Assembly: GCA_026002045.1 (NCBI GenBank)
Contig: BOAV01000073.1
Coordinates: 1 to 12,309 of the forward strand
Source: Spirochaetia bacterium
GTDB taxonomy: Bacteria > Spirochaetota > Spirochaetia > Treponematales > Breznakiellaceae
DNA length: 12,309 bases
Direction: 5' to 3'
Part shown: positions 1-6,896 of the stretch, piece by piece
How the letters are laid out: each line of letters starts with the position of its first letter
Numbering within the stretch: position 1 is the first letter of the stretch
The notes under the pieces: model-generated
What the model was told of the DNA's origin: nothing
Databases searched by the model: none
Seen by the model: only the letters and a program-made list of their open reading frames with translations
Program-made: the position numbers and the translations under genes

Positions 1-696
1 TTTAACTTTGGCTAATTCTTTTAGCCGCTTATTGATAGCCTTGACACGCTTGGTATCGAATATGTTTTTCTCTTTCATAACGGTGTTGAAAACGGGTTTT
101 ATTACCCCATTTATGATGTTGGTATTTATCGTTTTTTTGCTGATGCCTTTTTTGAGTAAATAATCCTGAAAAGACTTTATGGTGCCGTCAAGAGTGATTT
201 CTTCAATTTTTGTAATATGATTTTCTTTCAAAAATGGAATCCAGTGATTATTCATATACCCATCGTATTTCTGAATAATTACCGGGCTGAGCGCACGGTC
301 CCCTCTTTCTATCTGGTCTTGCAAGTAGGCCGATTTTTCTGGTTTATAGTAATTGGAAAAAAGTTCGTAAATATCCTTGACTTTGGTTTTCTTTCTATAA
401 TAATCAGCAATAAGCCCTTCCCGATACTTGACGGCCCGTTTGTCGGCTTCTTCACGGTCAGCCGTGTCAAGGCTTCTTTTTATGGGGATGTATTTACCTG
501 TTTCGGCGTCAATATACCGGACATGAAACTTTCCATTGACAAACATGAGCGTGTAGCCTTTGTTCTTTTTAATAGAAGCGGAACTCATTTGCTTATCAAT
601 ATCTTTAAGTTTTTCCAGCAATAATTCCCTTTGCAGGGACAAAAGTTCATGGTCTAACACAGCCTTTTTGACGGCTATGTACCATTTATGTACCAT
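1..696 (-). CDS. Tyrosine-recombinase-type integrase, N-terminal part (cut by window edge)
   Basis: The minus-strand frame is open from an ATG at 696 to the window edge, 232 codons with no stop; an in-frame TAA lies about 25 bases before the ATG. Residues about 45-90 (GKFHVRYIDAETGKYIPIKR and following) look like the arm-type DNA-binding domain of phage-like integrases. Residues about 95-215 are lysine-rich and helical and resemble the SAM-like core-binding domain. The catalytic R-H-R-Y domain would lie left of position 1 and cannot be checked. The first 36 residues form a leucine/lysine-rich helix. An in-frame ATG at 588 is an alternative start, but neither start has a well-placed Shine-Dalgarno; AGAGG lies about 15 bases before 696. 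The gene is AT-richer than everything to its right and starts 90 bp from a tRNA 3' end, so I infer it belongs to an integrated element extending leftwards. The integrase call rests on domain look and context. Confidence 0.75.
   Translation of the reverse strand, partial: MVHKWYIAVKKAVLDHELLSLQRELLLEKLKDIDKQMSSASIKKNKGYTLMFVNGKFHVRYIDAETGKYIPIKRSLDTADREEADKRAVKYREGLIADYYRKKTKVKDIYELFSNYYKPEKSAYLQDQIERGDRALSPVIIQKYDGYMNNHWIPFLKENHITKIEEITLDGTIKSFQDYLLKKGISKKTINTNIINGVIKPVFNTVMKEKNIFDTKRVKAINKRLKELAKVK
676..696 (-). repeat. Two 10-bp direct repeats, 11 bp apart, over the integrase start
   Basis: The minus-strand word ATGGTACATA occurs twice, at 696-687 and 685-676, separated by one base. The 11-bp period is about one helical turn, so both copies face the same side of the DNA. 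The first copy contains the proposed start codon. Possible roles, all inferred, are arm-type integrase binding sites or an operator for autoregulation. The second ATG is out of frame and meets a stop after 12 codons. Confidence 0.5.
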
Positions 697-732
697 TTTT
701 AGGCTTTTTGGCCTCTTTGTTTAAGTCCTACA

Positions 733-784
733 CTATACATGGTGTCGAAATTAAGTTTTACCTTAAAATCGACACCATATATGG
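733..784. repeat. Large imperfect inverted repeat between integrase and tRNA-Leu
   Basis: The arms 733-748 and 769-784 match at 14 of 16 positions and include an uninterrupted GGTGTCGA/TCGACACC core. After two mismatches the pairing resumes for 5 bp (751-755 with 762-766), leaving a loop of 6 bases. The right arm ends with the palindrome CCATATATGG and stops 1 base short of the tRNA 3' end. No T-run follows on either strand, so it is not a normal intrinsic terminator. It could be an operator or a recombination-complex site. Confidence 0.7.
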
Positions 785-785
785 T

Positions 786-867
786 TGCGGCCAAGAAGAC
801 TTGAACTTCCATGGCTCTCGCCACTAGCACCTCAAGCTAGCGTGTCTACCAGTTCCACCATGGCCGC
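786..867 (-). tRNA. tRNA-Leu (anticodon GAG)
   Basis: The minus-strand sequence folds as a class II tRNA. The 7-bp acceptor stem is GCGGCCA (867-861) with TGGCCGC (793-787), and the discriminator A at 786 is the one expected for leucine. The D-arm contains TGGTAGA. The anticodon stem CTAGC/GCTAG encloses loop TTGAGGT, so the anticodon is GAG, which reads CUC and CUU. A long variable arm (GGCGAGAGCC) fits tRNA-Leu, and the T-loop is TTCAAGT. CCA occurs one base after the discriminator (784-782), so it is not encoded at the normal place. The tRNA points towards the integrase, and its 3' half is a likely attachment site. Confidence 0.95.
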
Positions 868-882
868 ATTAAAAACAATGAT

Positions 883-911
883 AGTCTAGTTATTTTGCCC
901 TGTTTTGTCAA
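883..911 (-). promoter_or_regulatory. Strong sigma70-type promoter of tRNA-Leu
   Basis: On the minus strand a consensus -35 TTGACA (911-906) is followed after exactly 17 bases by TAGACT (888-883, 4 of 6 match to TATAAT). The tRNA 5' end lies 15 bases beyond the -10 box, which allows a short leader. The -35 box starts 15 bases after the stop codon of the GH18 lipoprotein gene. Confidence 0.75.
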
Positions 912-925
912 GCCAGCGCAATGCC

Positions 926-2023
926 TCAATCTTTTAGCTTTAGCAAACTCCAGACCGCCTGGGTTTCCTGCCCCAGCCGCCAGAAGCCCACGGAATTTAC
1001 CCCCATGGTGCGGTACAGGTCCATCCGCACCGCCAGGGAATAGTCATCTTCGTAGTAGACCTTGACCGAAACGGGGACTTGGTAGTCGAAGGTAGGGATG
1101 CCGTTTTCCCGGCGGATTTCGGTAACGTTGTTCTCGTTCCGTATCCTTTCTATACTTGAATATACATAGGCTGTTGAGGTAGTGGTGTTCCCCCAAGCCC
1201 GGCCGTAAAAGGGGAGGCCCATGATGAGCTTTTCCCGGCCGATGACTTGCAGGGCGTAGGTTGCCACATTTTTACACCAGGCCATGGAGGCAATGGGGCC
1301 GGCTTTGCTGCCGGACCAGTGTTCATCGTAGGCCATGAGGAGGATACGGTCAACCAAGGGCTTTATGGCTGCGTAATGGTACCAGTTGTCGCTGGTGGTT
1401 TTAGTCCGGGCGGGGAGGGCTATAGTAAACATTTTGTCTTTAAGGCCCGCACGGAGTTCGGCGAGGAAGGAGAGAAAGGCCGGACCGTCCTGGATGGGGA
1501 CATTCTCAAAGTCTATCTGGAGACCATCAAAGTTCCGGGTGGCGGCCAGGAGATCGGCAATAAGCTCCCGCCGCTCCTTGCTGCCCGGCAGCAGGACAAA
1601 GTGAGTGAGGGCGTTGCCATTACTGGTCACAACTAAATGGACGCGTCCGTTAAATCGGGAAATGTTTCGGGGATTGGGAATATCGACCAGTTTGCCGTAG
1701 TAGTTGATGGTCGCCCCAAAATAGCCAATGTCTGAGATAGGCATACCGGCGATCAGGTCCCGTTCTCTGCCCGCAAGCAGGTAACCCCATATCTCCCCAA
1801 AGGATGAAACCGGGAGGTCTTCGGACGGAGAGGGAAACTCCATCCATTCATCTTCTTCCCCAAGGGGCTGCTCCACCACCACAAGTAAACCGACGTCCTC
1901 CTCAAGGGCGATAGTTTCATCTGCGGAGAAAGGGGCCGCCCCATTTACCGGCGAGGAAGAACAGGCAGCAAGCAAAAAGGGAACCAACAGACATAATAAT
2001 CTTGAGCATCGGTAATAATTCAT
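926..2023 (-). CDS. GH18-fold glycosidase-like lipoprotein
   Basis: This is a 365-residue exported lipoprotein. The N-terminus is a signal peptide ending in lipobox LLAAC, with the lipidated Cys at residue 21, followed by an acidic linker (about 35-70). The rest matches glycoside hydrolase family 18 of the YaaH/SleL-like kind. DGLQIDFEN at 166-174 places the catalytic acid at Glu173 and a supporting Asp at 171. MAYDEHW at 230-236 and GLPFYGRAW at 269-277 are two further conserved strands of the barrel. The fourth motif position, often Asp or Asn, is Gln169. No LysM repeats are present, unlike spore-cortex members. A plausible role is cleavage of a beta-1,4-GlcNAc-type polymer (peptidoglycan or a chitin-like glycan) at the cell surface, but the substrate cannot be read from sequence. 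It has its own candidate promoter and no clear Shine-Dalgarno. Confidence 0.88.
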   Translation of the reverse strand: MNYYRCSRLLCLLVPFLLAACSSSPVNGAAPFSADETIALEEDVGLLVVVEQPLGEEDEWMEFPSPSEDLPVSSFGEIWGYLLAGRERDLIAGMPISDIGYFGATINYYGKLVDIPNPRNISRFNGRVHLVVTSNGNALTHFVLLPGSKERRELIADLLAATRNFDGLQIDFENVPIQDGPAFLSFLAELRAGLKDKMFTIALPARTKTTSDNWYHYAAIKPLVDRILLMAYDEHWSGSKAGPIASMAWCKNVATYALQVIGREKLIMGLPFYGRAWGNTTTSTAYVYSSIERIRNENNVTEIRRENGIPTFDYQVPVSVKVYYEDDYSLAVRMDLYRTMGVNSVGFWRLGQETQAVWSLLKLKD

Positions 2024-2031
2024 TTTATCTG

Positions 2032-2060
2032 ACTATATCAGCTTTTAAACCACAAGTAAA
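2032..2060 (-). promoter_or_regulatory. Candidate promoter of the GH18 lipoprotein gene
   Basis: On the minus strand TTTACT (2060-2055, 4 of 6) and TATAGT (2037-2032, 5 of 6) are separated by 17 bases. Only 8 bases separate the -10 box from the ATG, so a transcript started here would be leaderless or nearly so. This fits the lack of a Shine-Dalgarno before the gene. Confidence 0.45.
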
Positions 2061-2095
2061 GGCCTTTTTCCAGTATAAGGAAGTATACCGGGGGA

Positions 2096-4249
2096 TTAAA
2101 GCTCCAATGCGCCGAGGTAATCTTCGAATGCCTTCCGGGCGGCCTCGGCTGCATTGACGCCTTCCTCAATCCGGCGATTTTGGGCGTCGATATCGGCGTC
2201 CAGAGCCGCCATTCGTTTTAAGTATTCCTGGCCCTGCTGGGTGTTGTTTCCCGCAGCTTCCAGATTCCGCCTGATCCGGTCCTGTTCGGAAACAAGGAAA
2301 GTCCGGCGGCTTTCATTTTCCACGCTGGTCCTGGCCGCATAATCGGCCTTCCGTTTCAGTTCAACTGCCTCCTGAAGTCCGGCCCGCACCAGGGCGGGAA
2401 TTTCCTGATTCGATGCATAACTTACCAGTGTATCAAGCCGCAGACTCGATAGGCTGATCCGTACATCAAGGGGACTTTCTTCCCGGACAATAAATTCCAG
2501 TTCCCCCTTGGCCGGCAGTTCCCGGCTAAACCGGTAAACCGATGGGGTCTGTTCGTCAAAAGACGCCGGTTCCATAAGGGCTGCCCCGGTGGTGATGGGA
2601 TGTTCGATAATAAGGGATTTCTTTTCTGCGGCGGCGTTCTTGAGGGTATACTTTTTTTCGTAACCCTGTTTCCGGCTGATGGTCATGAGTCCGCCCTTTA
2701 TGGTTACAGCGCTTAAGATCTGGGTAGAAGAAACCGCGGCGGTCCCGGTGACGGAAAGATCCTCCCCCCAGGAGATAAGCCGCTTTTCCCCATCGTTGAG
2801 GAATTCGATGAGGGCATCCCCCGCATAGGTTCCGCCGTCGTAAATGGTGATGGGCCCCGCAGGGAGTTTCATCCCCGTAGTATTACTGATTTCTGCCCCC
2901 AAATTCGGATGGATGTTTTTCCCTAAGGCATTTGTGCCGACGAAAATCAGCAATTTTTTTGTTTCTATATTTCCGTCAACCAGGGGCAGCATGGCGCTCA
3001 TCCTGCGGTTTAGGGTGACGGGATTTTTCAGTGTAAACTCAAATTGGTCCCCCGCGGCCTGTCCTGCCGCCATTCCTGTGGCGGAAACGGCGCCTAATCC
3101 CGGCGCCGGGCGAGGGACGGGCGCCTCCAGGGCGGGCGCCATCGGCGCACTCGCGGCAACAGATTTTTGCATATCCCGCAGCATTAAATTTGAGATAGCG
3201 TCTTCCTCAGCCGCATCCGCCACCGGCTCATACCTGCCGCCATAGCCTGAATCCCAGGTTTCCGCCTGGGCTGTTCCCGCGATGGCAAGGGGCAGGGTAG
3301 GGCGGGCAAGGTAGTAAGGCGGATAGAGGTTCTGGATAAAGGAGACCGGACGCCCCGCAACCAGGGAGAGCTCTACATTGTTCCAGTCCGTGTCGCCGTC
3401 ATTGTCCACAATGGCCCAGCCCTGGAACCGGGCGGTATTACCGGCCAGAATATTACCGTTTTCCAGGTCCAGCCGGTAGGAAACCTTCCACACCGGGGAA
3501 GGGATCACATAGCTTATGGTAGCGGCGCGGGGGGTATCGATTGCGGTACGGCTCCCGTTCCCCGGCAGGGAGACCGCAAGATCCCGGGAATCGGAATTCC
3601 GGGAAGCCATGATAAGGTCCAGTGCGCGCTCAAGGTCCGCATTGATTTGGGGATCCTTAAAGCTAAGGGAATTGATCTCCCTTAAGTTTATGGCCCGTAA
3701 ACCCTGGGGGGTAAATAAGGACACCCAGGGCTCCATCGCCCGGGAACTTCCTGCGAAGTCCCCTCCCGAGGCAATGCGGTATTCAACTCCTGTGATCCTT
3801 CCCGTGATGGGGTTCGGCGCGGCAACCTCGATCTCCGCCCCCCGGAGGCTGTCCAGAATCGCCGCCGTATCGGGATTGTTGGAGAGATCGATTTTAAGGC
3901 TCCGCAGGGTTTGCAATAAGGTCTGTTCCGAGGGATAACTCACCGAAGGGGAATCGGCTCCTCCGTTATTCAGCACCAGTGACTTGAGGGCATCGTTCAC
4001 CGAAGCGGCCTTGAAGGGGAGCCTGATCTCCGCAGAACCGGCAAGGGTTCCCGAATATTCAAAATATCCCACCCCGGAAGAAAAGAGGCTGATCCGGCGG
4101 AGGGGGAGGGCGGTTTCGGTACTTGCGCCCCTCAGGGGTGAACCTGGCCCGGCCTGTGCAGTCGGCGCTCCGGCCCCGTCTCTGACTGATTGGGCTGAAA
4201 GGCTGCCGATAAAACACAAGAGCATCATCATCAATATAAAATTTTTCAT
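2096..4249 (-). CDS. Exported DUF4139-domain protein
   Basis: This 717-residue protein starts with a signal peptide (residues 1-20, cleavage after SLSAQ). A proline/glycine/alanine-rich linker follows. Residues about 52-100 (ISLFSSGVGYFEYSGTL) resemble the N-terminal strand-rich part seen in DUF4139 proteins. Residues about 244-305 hold the typical run: YVIPSPVWKVSYRLDL, then GWAIVDNDGDTDWNNVELSL, a strand pattern characteristic of DUF4139. An alanine/proline-rich insert lies around 355-400, and about 640-717 is a charged coiled coil that ends the protein. The family is exported and of unknown biochemical function; I assign none. The start has a good Shine-Dalgarno (AAGGA, 7 bases before ATG), and the gene begins 25 bp after the pfp stop, so the two are probably one transcript. 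No convincing terminator follows. Confidence 0.85.
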   Translation of the reverse strand: MKNFILMMMLLCFIGSLSAQSVRDGAGAPTAQAGPGSPLRGASTETALPLRRISLFSSGVGYFEYSGTLAGSAEIRLPFKAASVNDALKSLVLNNGGADSPSVSYPSEQTLLQTLRSLKIDLSNNPDTAAILDSLRGAEIEVAAPNPITGRITGVEYRIASGGDFAGSSRAMEPWVSLFTPQGLRAINLREINSLSFKDPQINADLERALDLIMASRNSDSRDLAVSLPGNGSRTAIDTPRAATISYVIPSPVWKVSYRLDLENGNILAGNTARFQGWAIVDNDGDTDWNNVELSLVAGRPVSFIQNLYPPYYLARPTLPLAIAGTAQAETWDSGYGGRYEPVADAAEEDAISNLMLRDMQKSVAASAPMAPALEAPVPRPAPGLGAVSATGMAAGQAAGDQFEFTLKNPVTLNRRMSAMLPLVDGNIETKKLLIFVGTNALGKNIHPNLGAEISNTTGMKLPAGPITIYDGGTYAGDALIEFLNDGEKRLISWGEDLSVTGTAAVSSTQILSAVTIKGGLMTISRKQGYEKKYTLKNAAAEKKSLIIEHPITTGAALMEPASFDEQTPSVYRFSRELPAKGELEFIVREESPLDVRISLSSLRLDTLVSYASNQEIPALVRAGLQEAVELKRKADYAARTSVENESRRTFLVSEQDRIRRNLEAAGNNTQQGQEYLKRMAALDADIDAQNRRIEEGVNAAEAARKAFEDYLGALEL

Positions 4250-4274
4250 GGTTATTCCTTAACCGTGTTACCCT

Positions 4275-5942
4275 TTACCTCCGGTGTTCCAGTTTCAATG
4301 TCTTTGTCGGCTGATCGCAGACTTCCGGGGGACCAAAGTACTGGATCGCGCCGGGGAAGAGGAAGCTAGTTTTTACCGCCCAGGTTGAGCGGGCCGCTTC
4401 AAGGGCTTTGAAGGGCGCGCCGTCCAGTTCGACCAGTGCCTTTTTGATCACCGGCTTTTGGGAGCCGTGGCGCTGTTCCATGTTCATCATCATGGTGAGG
4501 GGAACTCCTCCGGCTATCCACTGGGCCGCCGGGGCGCAGAGGTTGCGGACGCTGGAAAGGTAGCCCGTGAGCCCCGAGGCGATAAGCACGAAGGCGCTGA
4601 AGCCCAGGCTGTAACAGTAGTCGGCATCGAAGTTTGAGGGGAAGGCGCAGCGGCCCTCGTAGCCAAAGAAGTGCCCCAGGGCGCTGAATGAGCCTGAGTA
4701 CTTTCCCGCAGCCTTGAGCCCGGCAAGCCGTTTTTCCACCATGCCGATCAGGAGCTTTTCGGTTTCGATCCGGGAGACCTGCACGTTGCCGTGGGGGTCC
4801 CTGTCCATGAGGAACTGCTCGGCAATTTCCGGCGGGAGGCTCTTTAACACCGCGGTGGACGCGGGGGAAAGTTTCTTGCCAAGCCAGTCGATCTTGATTA
4901 GGAATTCGCCCTCCGAGGCAAACTCGCTGGCGTCGTGAGCCATGACATCGTTAAGTTCCGCGATAAGGGCCTTCATCTCGGGGATGAATTCCACGAGCCC
5001 TTCGGGGATCAGGACCACGCCGAAGTTTTCCTTATTCGCCGTCCGCTTGGTAACGGAATCGCAGATCTGGTCCACAATCTGCCCCAGGGAAAGTTTTTTG
5101 GCTTCAACTTCCTCGGAGATAAGGCAGATATTGGGCTGGGTTTGGAGGGCGCATTCCAGTGCGATGTGGCTTGCGGAGCGGCCCATGAGTTTGATGAAGT
5201 GCCAGTATTTTTTTGCGCTGTTGGCGTCCCGTTCGATGTTTCCGATAAGTTCGCTGTAGGTCTTTACCGCCGTGTCAAAGCCGAAGGATGTTTCGATGTA
5301 TTCATTTTTGAGATCCCCGTCGATGGTCTTGGGGCAGCCGATTACCTGAATCTTTGAACCCGAAGTCCCGTGGGCCTCAAAATATTCCGCCAGCAGGGCG
5401 GCGTTGGTATTGGAATCGTCCCCCCCGATGATCACCACCGCATCAAGGGCCAGCTTCTGCGCGGTTGCCAGGGACGCGGCAAACTGTTCCGCCGTTTCAA
5501 TCTTGGTCCGCCCGGAACCTATCATGTCAAAGCCCCCGGTATTCCGGTATTCATCCATAAAGGCTGGGGTAATTTCCACGGTCTTGTTGTCGATAAGCCC
5601 ACTGGGCCCCCGCAAAAAGCCGTAAAGTTTTGATTCGGGGTTTCCCTTTTTAAGGCCGTCGAAAAGGCCGGCGATCACATTGTGTCCGCCGGGCGCCTGG
5701 CCCCCGGAGAGGATAACCCCCACGGCCAGCTTGCGGCCGATCTTGTCATTTTTACCCTGCACAAAGGTTGCCAGGGGCTTCCCGTAGGTATTTTTGAAAA
5801 GTTCCCGCAGATTCTTTTGATCCGCAAGGGATTCCGTTGGTGCACCCAGCTCAACACCGATCCCGGCGATTTCCCGTGACAGGCTGGCAGGCAGTTTTGG
5901 TGTATAGGCATAGCGTGCTTTCTGTAAGGCGGATATTTCCAT
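4275..5942 (-). CDS. pfp: Diphosphate--fructose-6-phosphate 1-phosphotransferase (PPi-PFK)
   Basis: This cytosolic enzyme reversibly phosphorylates fructose 6-phosphate to fructose 1,6-bisphosphate with pyrophosphate instead of ATP. At 555 residues it is the long form known from spirochaetes and plants, not the roughly 320-residue ATP enzyme. The phosphoryl-donor site is GGDDSNT at 173-179; Asp176 replaces the Gly of ATP enzymes. PKTIDGD at 204-210 carries the catalytic base Asp208 and Lys205, both hallmarks of PPi use. MGRSASH at 253-259 is the sugar-phosphate site. The early GVILSGGQAPGGHN (75-88) is the usual glycine-rich N-terminal loop. The start is supported by AAGGAG 6 bases before ATG. 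It is the first gene of a two-gene unit with the DUF4139 protein, behind a palindromic repeat that separates it from the UMP kinase gene. Confidence 0.97.
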   Translation of the reverse strand: MEISALQKARYAYTPKLPASLSREIAGIGVELGAPTESLADQKNLRELFKNTYGKPLATFVQGKNDKIGRKLAVGVILSGGQAPGGHNVIAGLFDGLKKGNPESKLYGFLRGPSGLIDNKTVEITPAFMDEYRNTGGFDMIGSGRTKIETAEQFAASLATAQKLALDAVVIIGGDDSNTNAALLAEYFEAHGTSGSKIQVIGCPKTIDGDLKNEYIETSFGFDTAVKTYSELIGNIERDANSAKKYWHFIKLMGRSASHIALECALQTQPNICLISEEVEAKKLSLGQIVDQICDSVTKRTANKENFGVVLIPEGLVEFIPEMKALIAELNDVMAHDASEFASEGEFLIKIDWLGKKLSPASTAVLKSLPPEIAEQFLMDRDPHGNVQVSRIETEKLLIGMVEKRLAGLKAAGKYSGSFSALGHFFGYEGRCAFPSNFDADYCYSLGFSAFVLIASGLTGYLSSVRNLCAPAAQWIAGGVPLTMMMNMEQRHGSQKPVIKKALVELDGAPFKALEAARSTWAVKTSFLFPGAIQYFGPPEVCDQPTKTLKLEHRR

Positions 5943-5972
5943 TAGGCGCTCCTTGGTTTGAATGAATAAATC

Positions 5973-6001
5973 ATCCTACCCGAAAACAGGGAGACTGAAA
6001 A
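5973..6001 (-). promoter_or_regulatory. Weak candidate promoter of pfp
   Basis: On the minus strand TTTTCA (6001-5996, 4 of 6) and TAGGAT (5978-5973, 4 of 6) are separated by 17 bases. The -35 lies in the flank of the dispersed palindrome. Both boxes are imperfect, and the call mainly reflects that a new transcription unit should start here. Confidence 0.3.
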
Positions 6002-6113
6002 GGTCCACGGATTGCACGGAAAAGAACACGGATTACATTGGACTTGTTTAAGAACCCGGTTATTCGTATTTTTATAATCCGTGGAAATCCGTGTAATCCG
6101 TGGACAAATTCTT
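5996..6113. repeat. Dispersed palindromic repeat, copy A (CACGGATTA units)
   Basis: This 118-bp element is bounded by arms 6003-6019 and 6089-6105, which pair over 17 bp with one G/T mismatch. Shorter CACGGATTACA and AATCCGTGGAAAT units lie inside, so the core word CACGGATT recurs on both strands. It shares its ends with copy B at 10297-10381: a TGAAAA(A)GGTCCACGG left flank and a CAAATTCTT right flank. It lies directly after the UMP kinase stop codon and before pfp. The loop (6020-6088) is longer than in copy B. Confidence 0.85.
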
Positions 6114-6117
6114 TTTC

Positions 6118-6879
6118 TTACCCGATCGTAGTCCCCAAAAAGGGTTCTCCGTTGAGGATTTTTTCCAAATTTGGAAGATCCTTCCCCGCTGCACAGATCA
6201 CCTTGAGGCCGATCTTGGCGGCGTGACGGCTGGCTATTGGGTCAAAGGGTACGTTTTTACCGGGAACCCATTCGTCACCCATCATGGCGCGGAAATCCGC
6301 CCAGGATATGGCGTCGATGGGCTTTGCGTCGGGATTTTTCCGGGGATCGTCGGTATAGACCTGGTCAATATTTGAAAGGTTTATCACCATGGCCGCCTGG
6401 AAGCGCTCCGCCAGGACCACCGCATCATAATCCGAGGAAAAGCCCGGTTTCCAGCCCGCCGCCACCAAAACCCGGCCAACCAGGGGATCCACCTGGGTGG
6501 GGTCGGTTACCACCGTTTCCCGGCACCATTCCCCCATCACCGCCTTGACCAGTTGGGCATTGAGCCGTGTCGCCATGATCCCGATCCAGTCCGCGTCATC
6601 ATTTACGATTTTCCTCGCCACATTGTAGGGGGGAATCTCGGTCTGCGGCCTCGATAACACATTGTAGGGGGGAATCTCGGTCTGCGGCCTCGATAACACA
6701 TTTCGGTAGGCATTCTGCCAGGCCCGTGCAGGGCCGCCCCCACCCACCACAAAAATAAAGCGCCGTTTTTCATCCTCTTCAAGCAGGCGGCCCACCAGTG
6801 ATACCAGATCTTTTAGAAATGCCTCATCCACCCCGTCAGGGGCCACAATGGACCCCCCCAAAGAAATAACCGTTATCAT
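6118..6879 (-). CDS. pyrH: UMP kinase, archaeal type, with a tandem in-frame insertion
   Basis: It phosphorylates UMP to UDP with ATP in pyrimidine synthesis and belongs to the amino acid kinase fold. Numbered from the start at 6879: SLGGS at 6-10 is the phosphate loop, VVGGGGPAR at 44-52 the UMP-site loop, DWIGIMATRLNAQL at 97-110 the following helix, SSDYDAVVLAERF at 148-160, NLSNIDQVYTDDP at 167-179 the nucleotide-binding segment, and FDPIASRHAAKIG near the C-terminus. The pattern fits the archaeal-type family better than E. coli PyrH. A GTG at 6900 overlaps the previous stop, but the ATG at 6879 has GGGAG 5 bases upstream and gives the usual family N-terminus. The protein is 253 residues; removing two 13-residue copies (60-85) leaves 227, near the normal family size. 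Whether it stays active with the insertion is unknown. It is the last gene of the sigma operon. Confidence 0.88.
   Translation of the reverse strand: MITVISLGGSIVAPDGVDEAFLKDLVSLVGRLLEEDEKRRFIFVVGGGGPARAWQNAYRNVLSRPQTEIPPYNVLSRPQTEIPPYNVARKIVNDDADWIGIMATRLNAQLVKAVMGEWCRETVVTDPTQVDPLVGRVLVAAGWKPGFSSDYDAVVLAERFQAAMVINLSNIDQVYTDDPRKNPDAKPIDAISWADFRAMMGDEWVPGKNVPFDPIASRHAAKIGLKVICAAGKDLPNLEKILNGEPFLGTTIG
6619..6702. repeat. 39-bp tandem repeat inside the UMP kinase gene (two copies plus 6 bp)
   Basis: Units 6619-6657 and 6658-6696 are identical, and 6697-6702 repeats the first 6 bases (CACATT). Each unit adds 13 residues (NVLSRPQTEIPPY), so the frame is kept. The AATGTG at the unit edge occurs three times, consistent with slippage, or with insertion that duplicated a short target. 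Confidence 0.97.
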
Positions 6880-6896
6880 ATTTTCTCCCATGGTTT

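Noticed and set aside
217..624. Plus-strand open frame of 135 codons
   Set aside because: The minus-strand integrase frame is open across the whole stretch and shows a family pattern; the plus-strand product shows none.
733..784. Inverted repeat read as an intrinsic terminator of tRNA-Leu
   Set aside because: No T-run follows the stem on the minus strand, so it does not meet the usual pattern.
2067..2090. Hairpin after the DUF4139 stop as a terminator (8-bp stem, 6-base loop)
   Set aside because: The stem has a G-T pair and is AT-rich, and it is followed by A residues, not T, on the transcript strand. On the plus strand no convergent gene ends here.
6619..6702. The 39-bp repeats as a CRISPR fragment
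   Set aside because: The copies are directly adjacent with no spacer and lie in frame inside a conserved enzyme gene.
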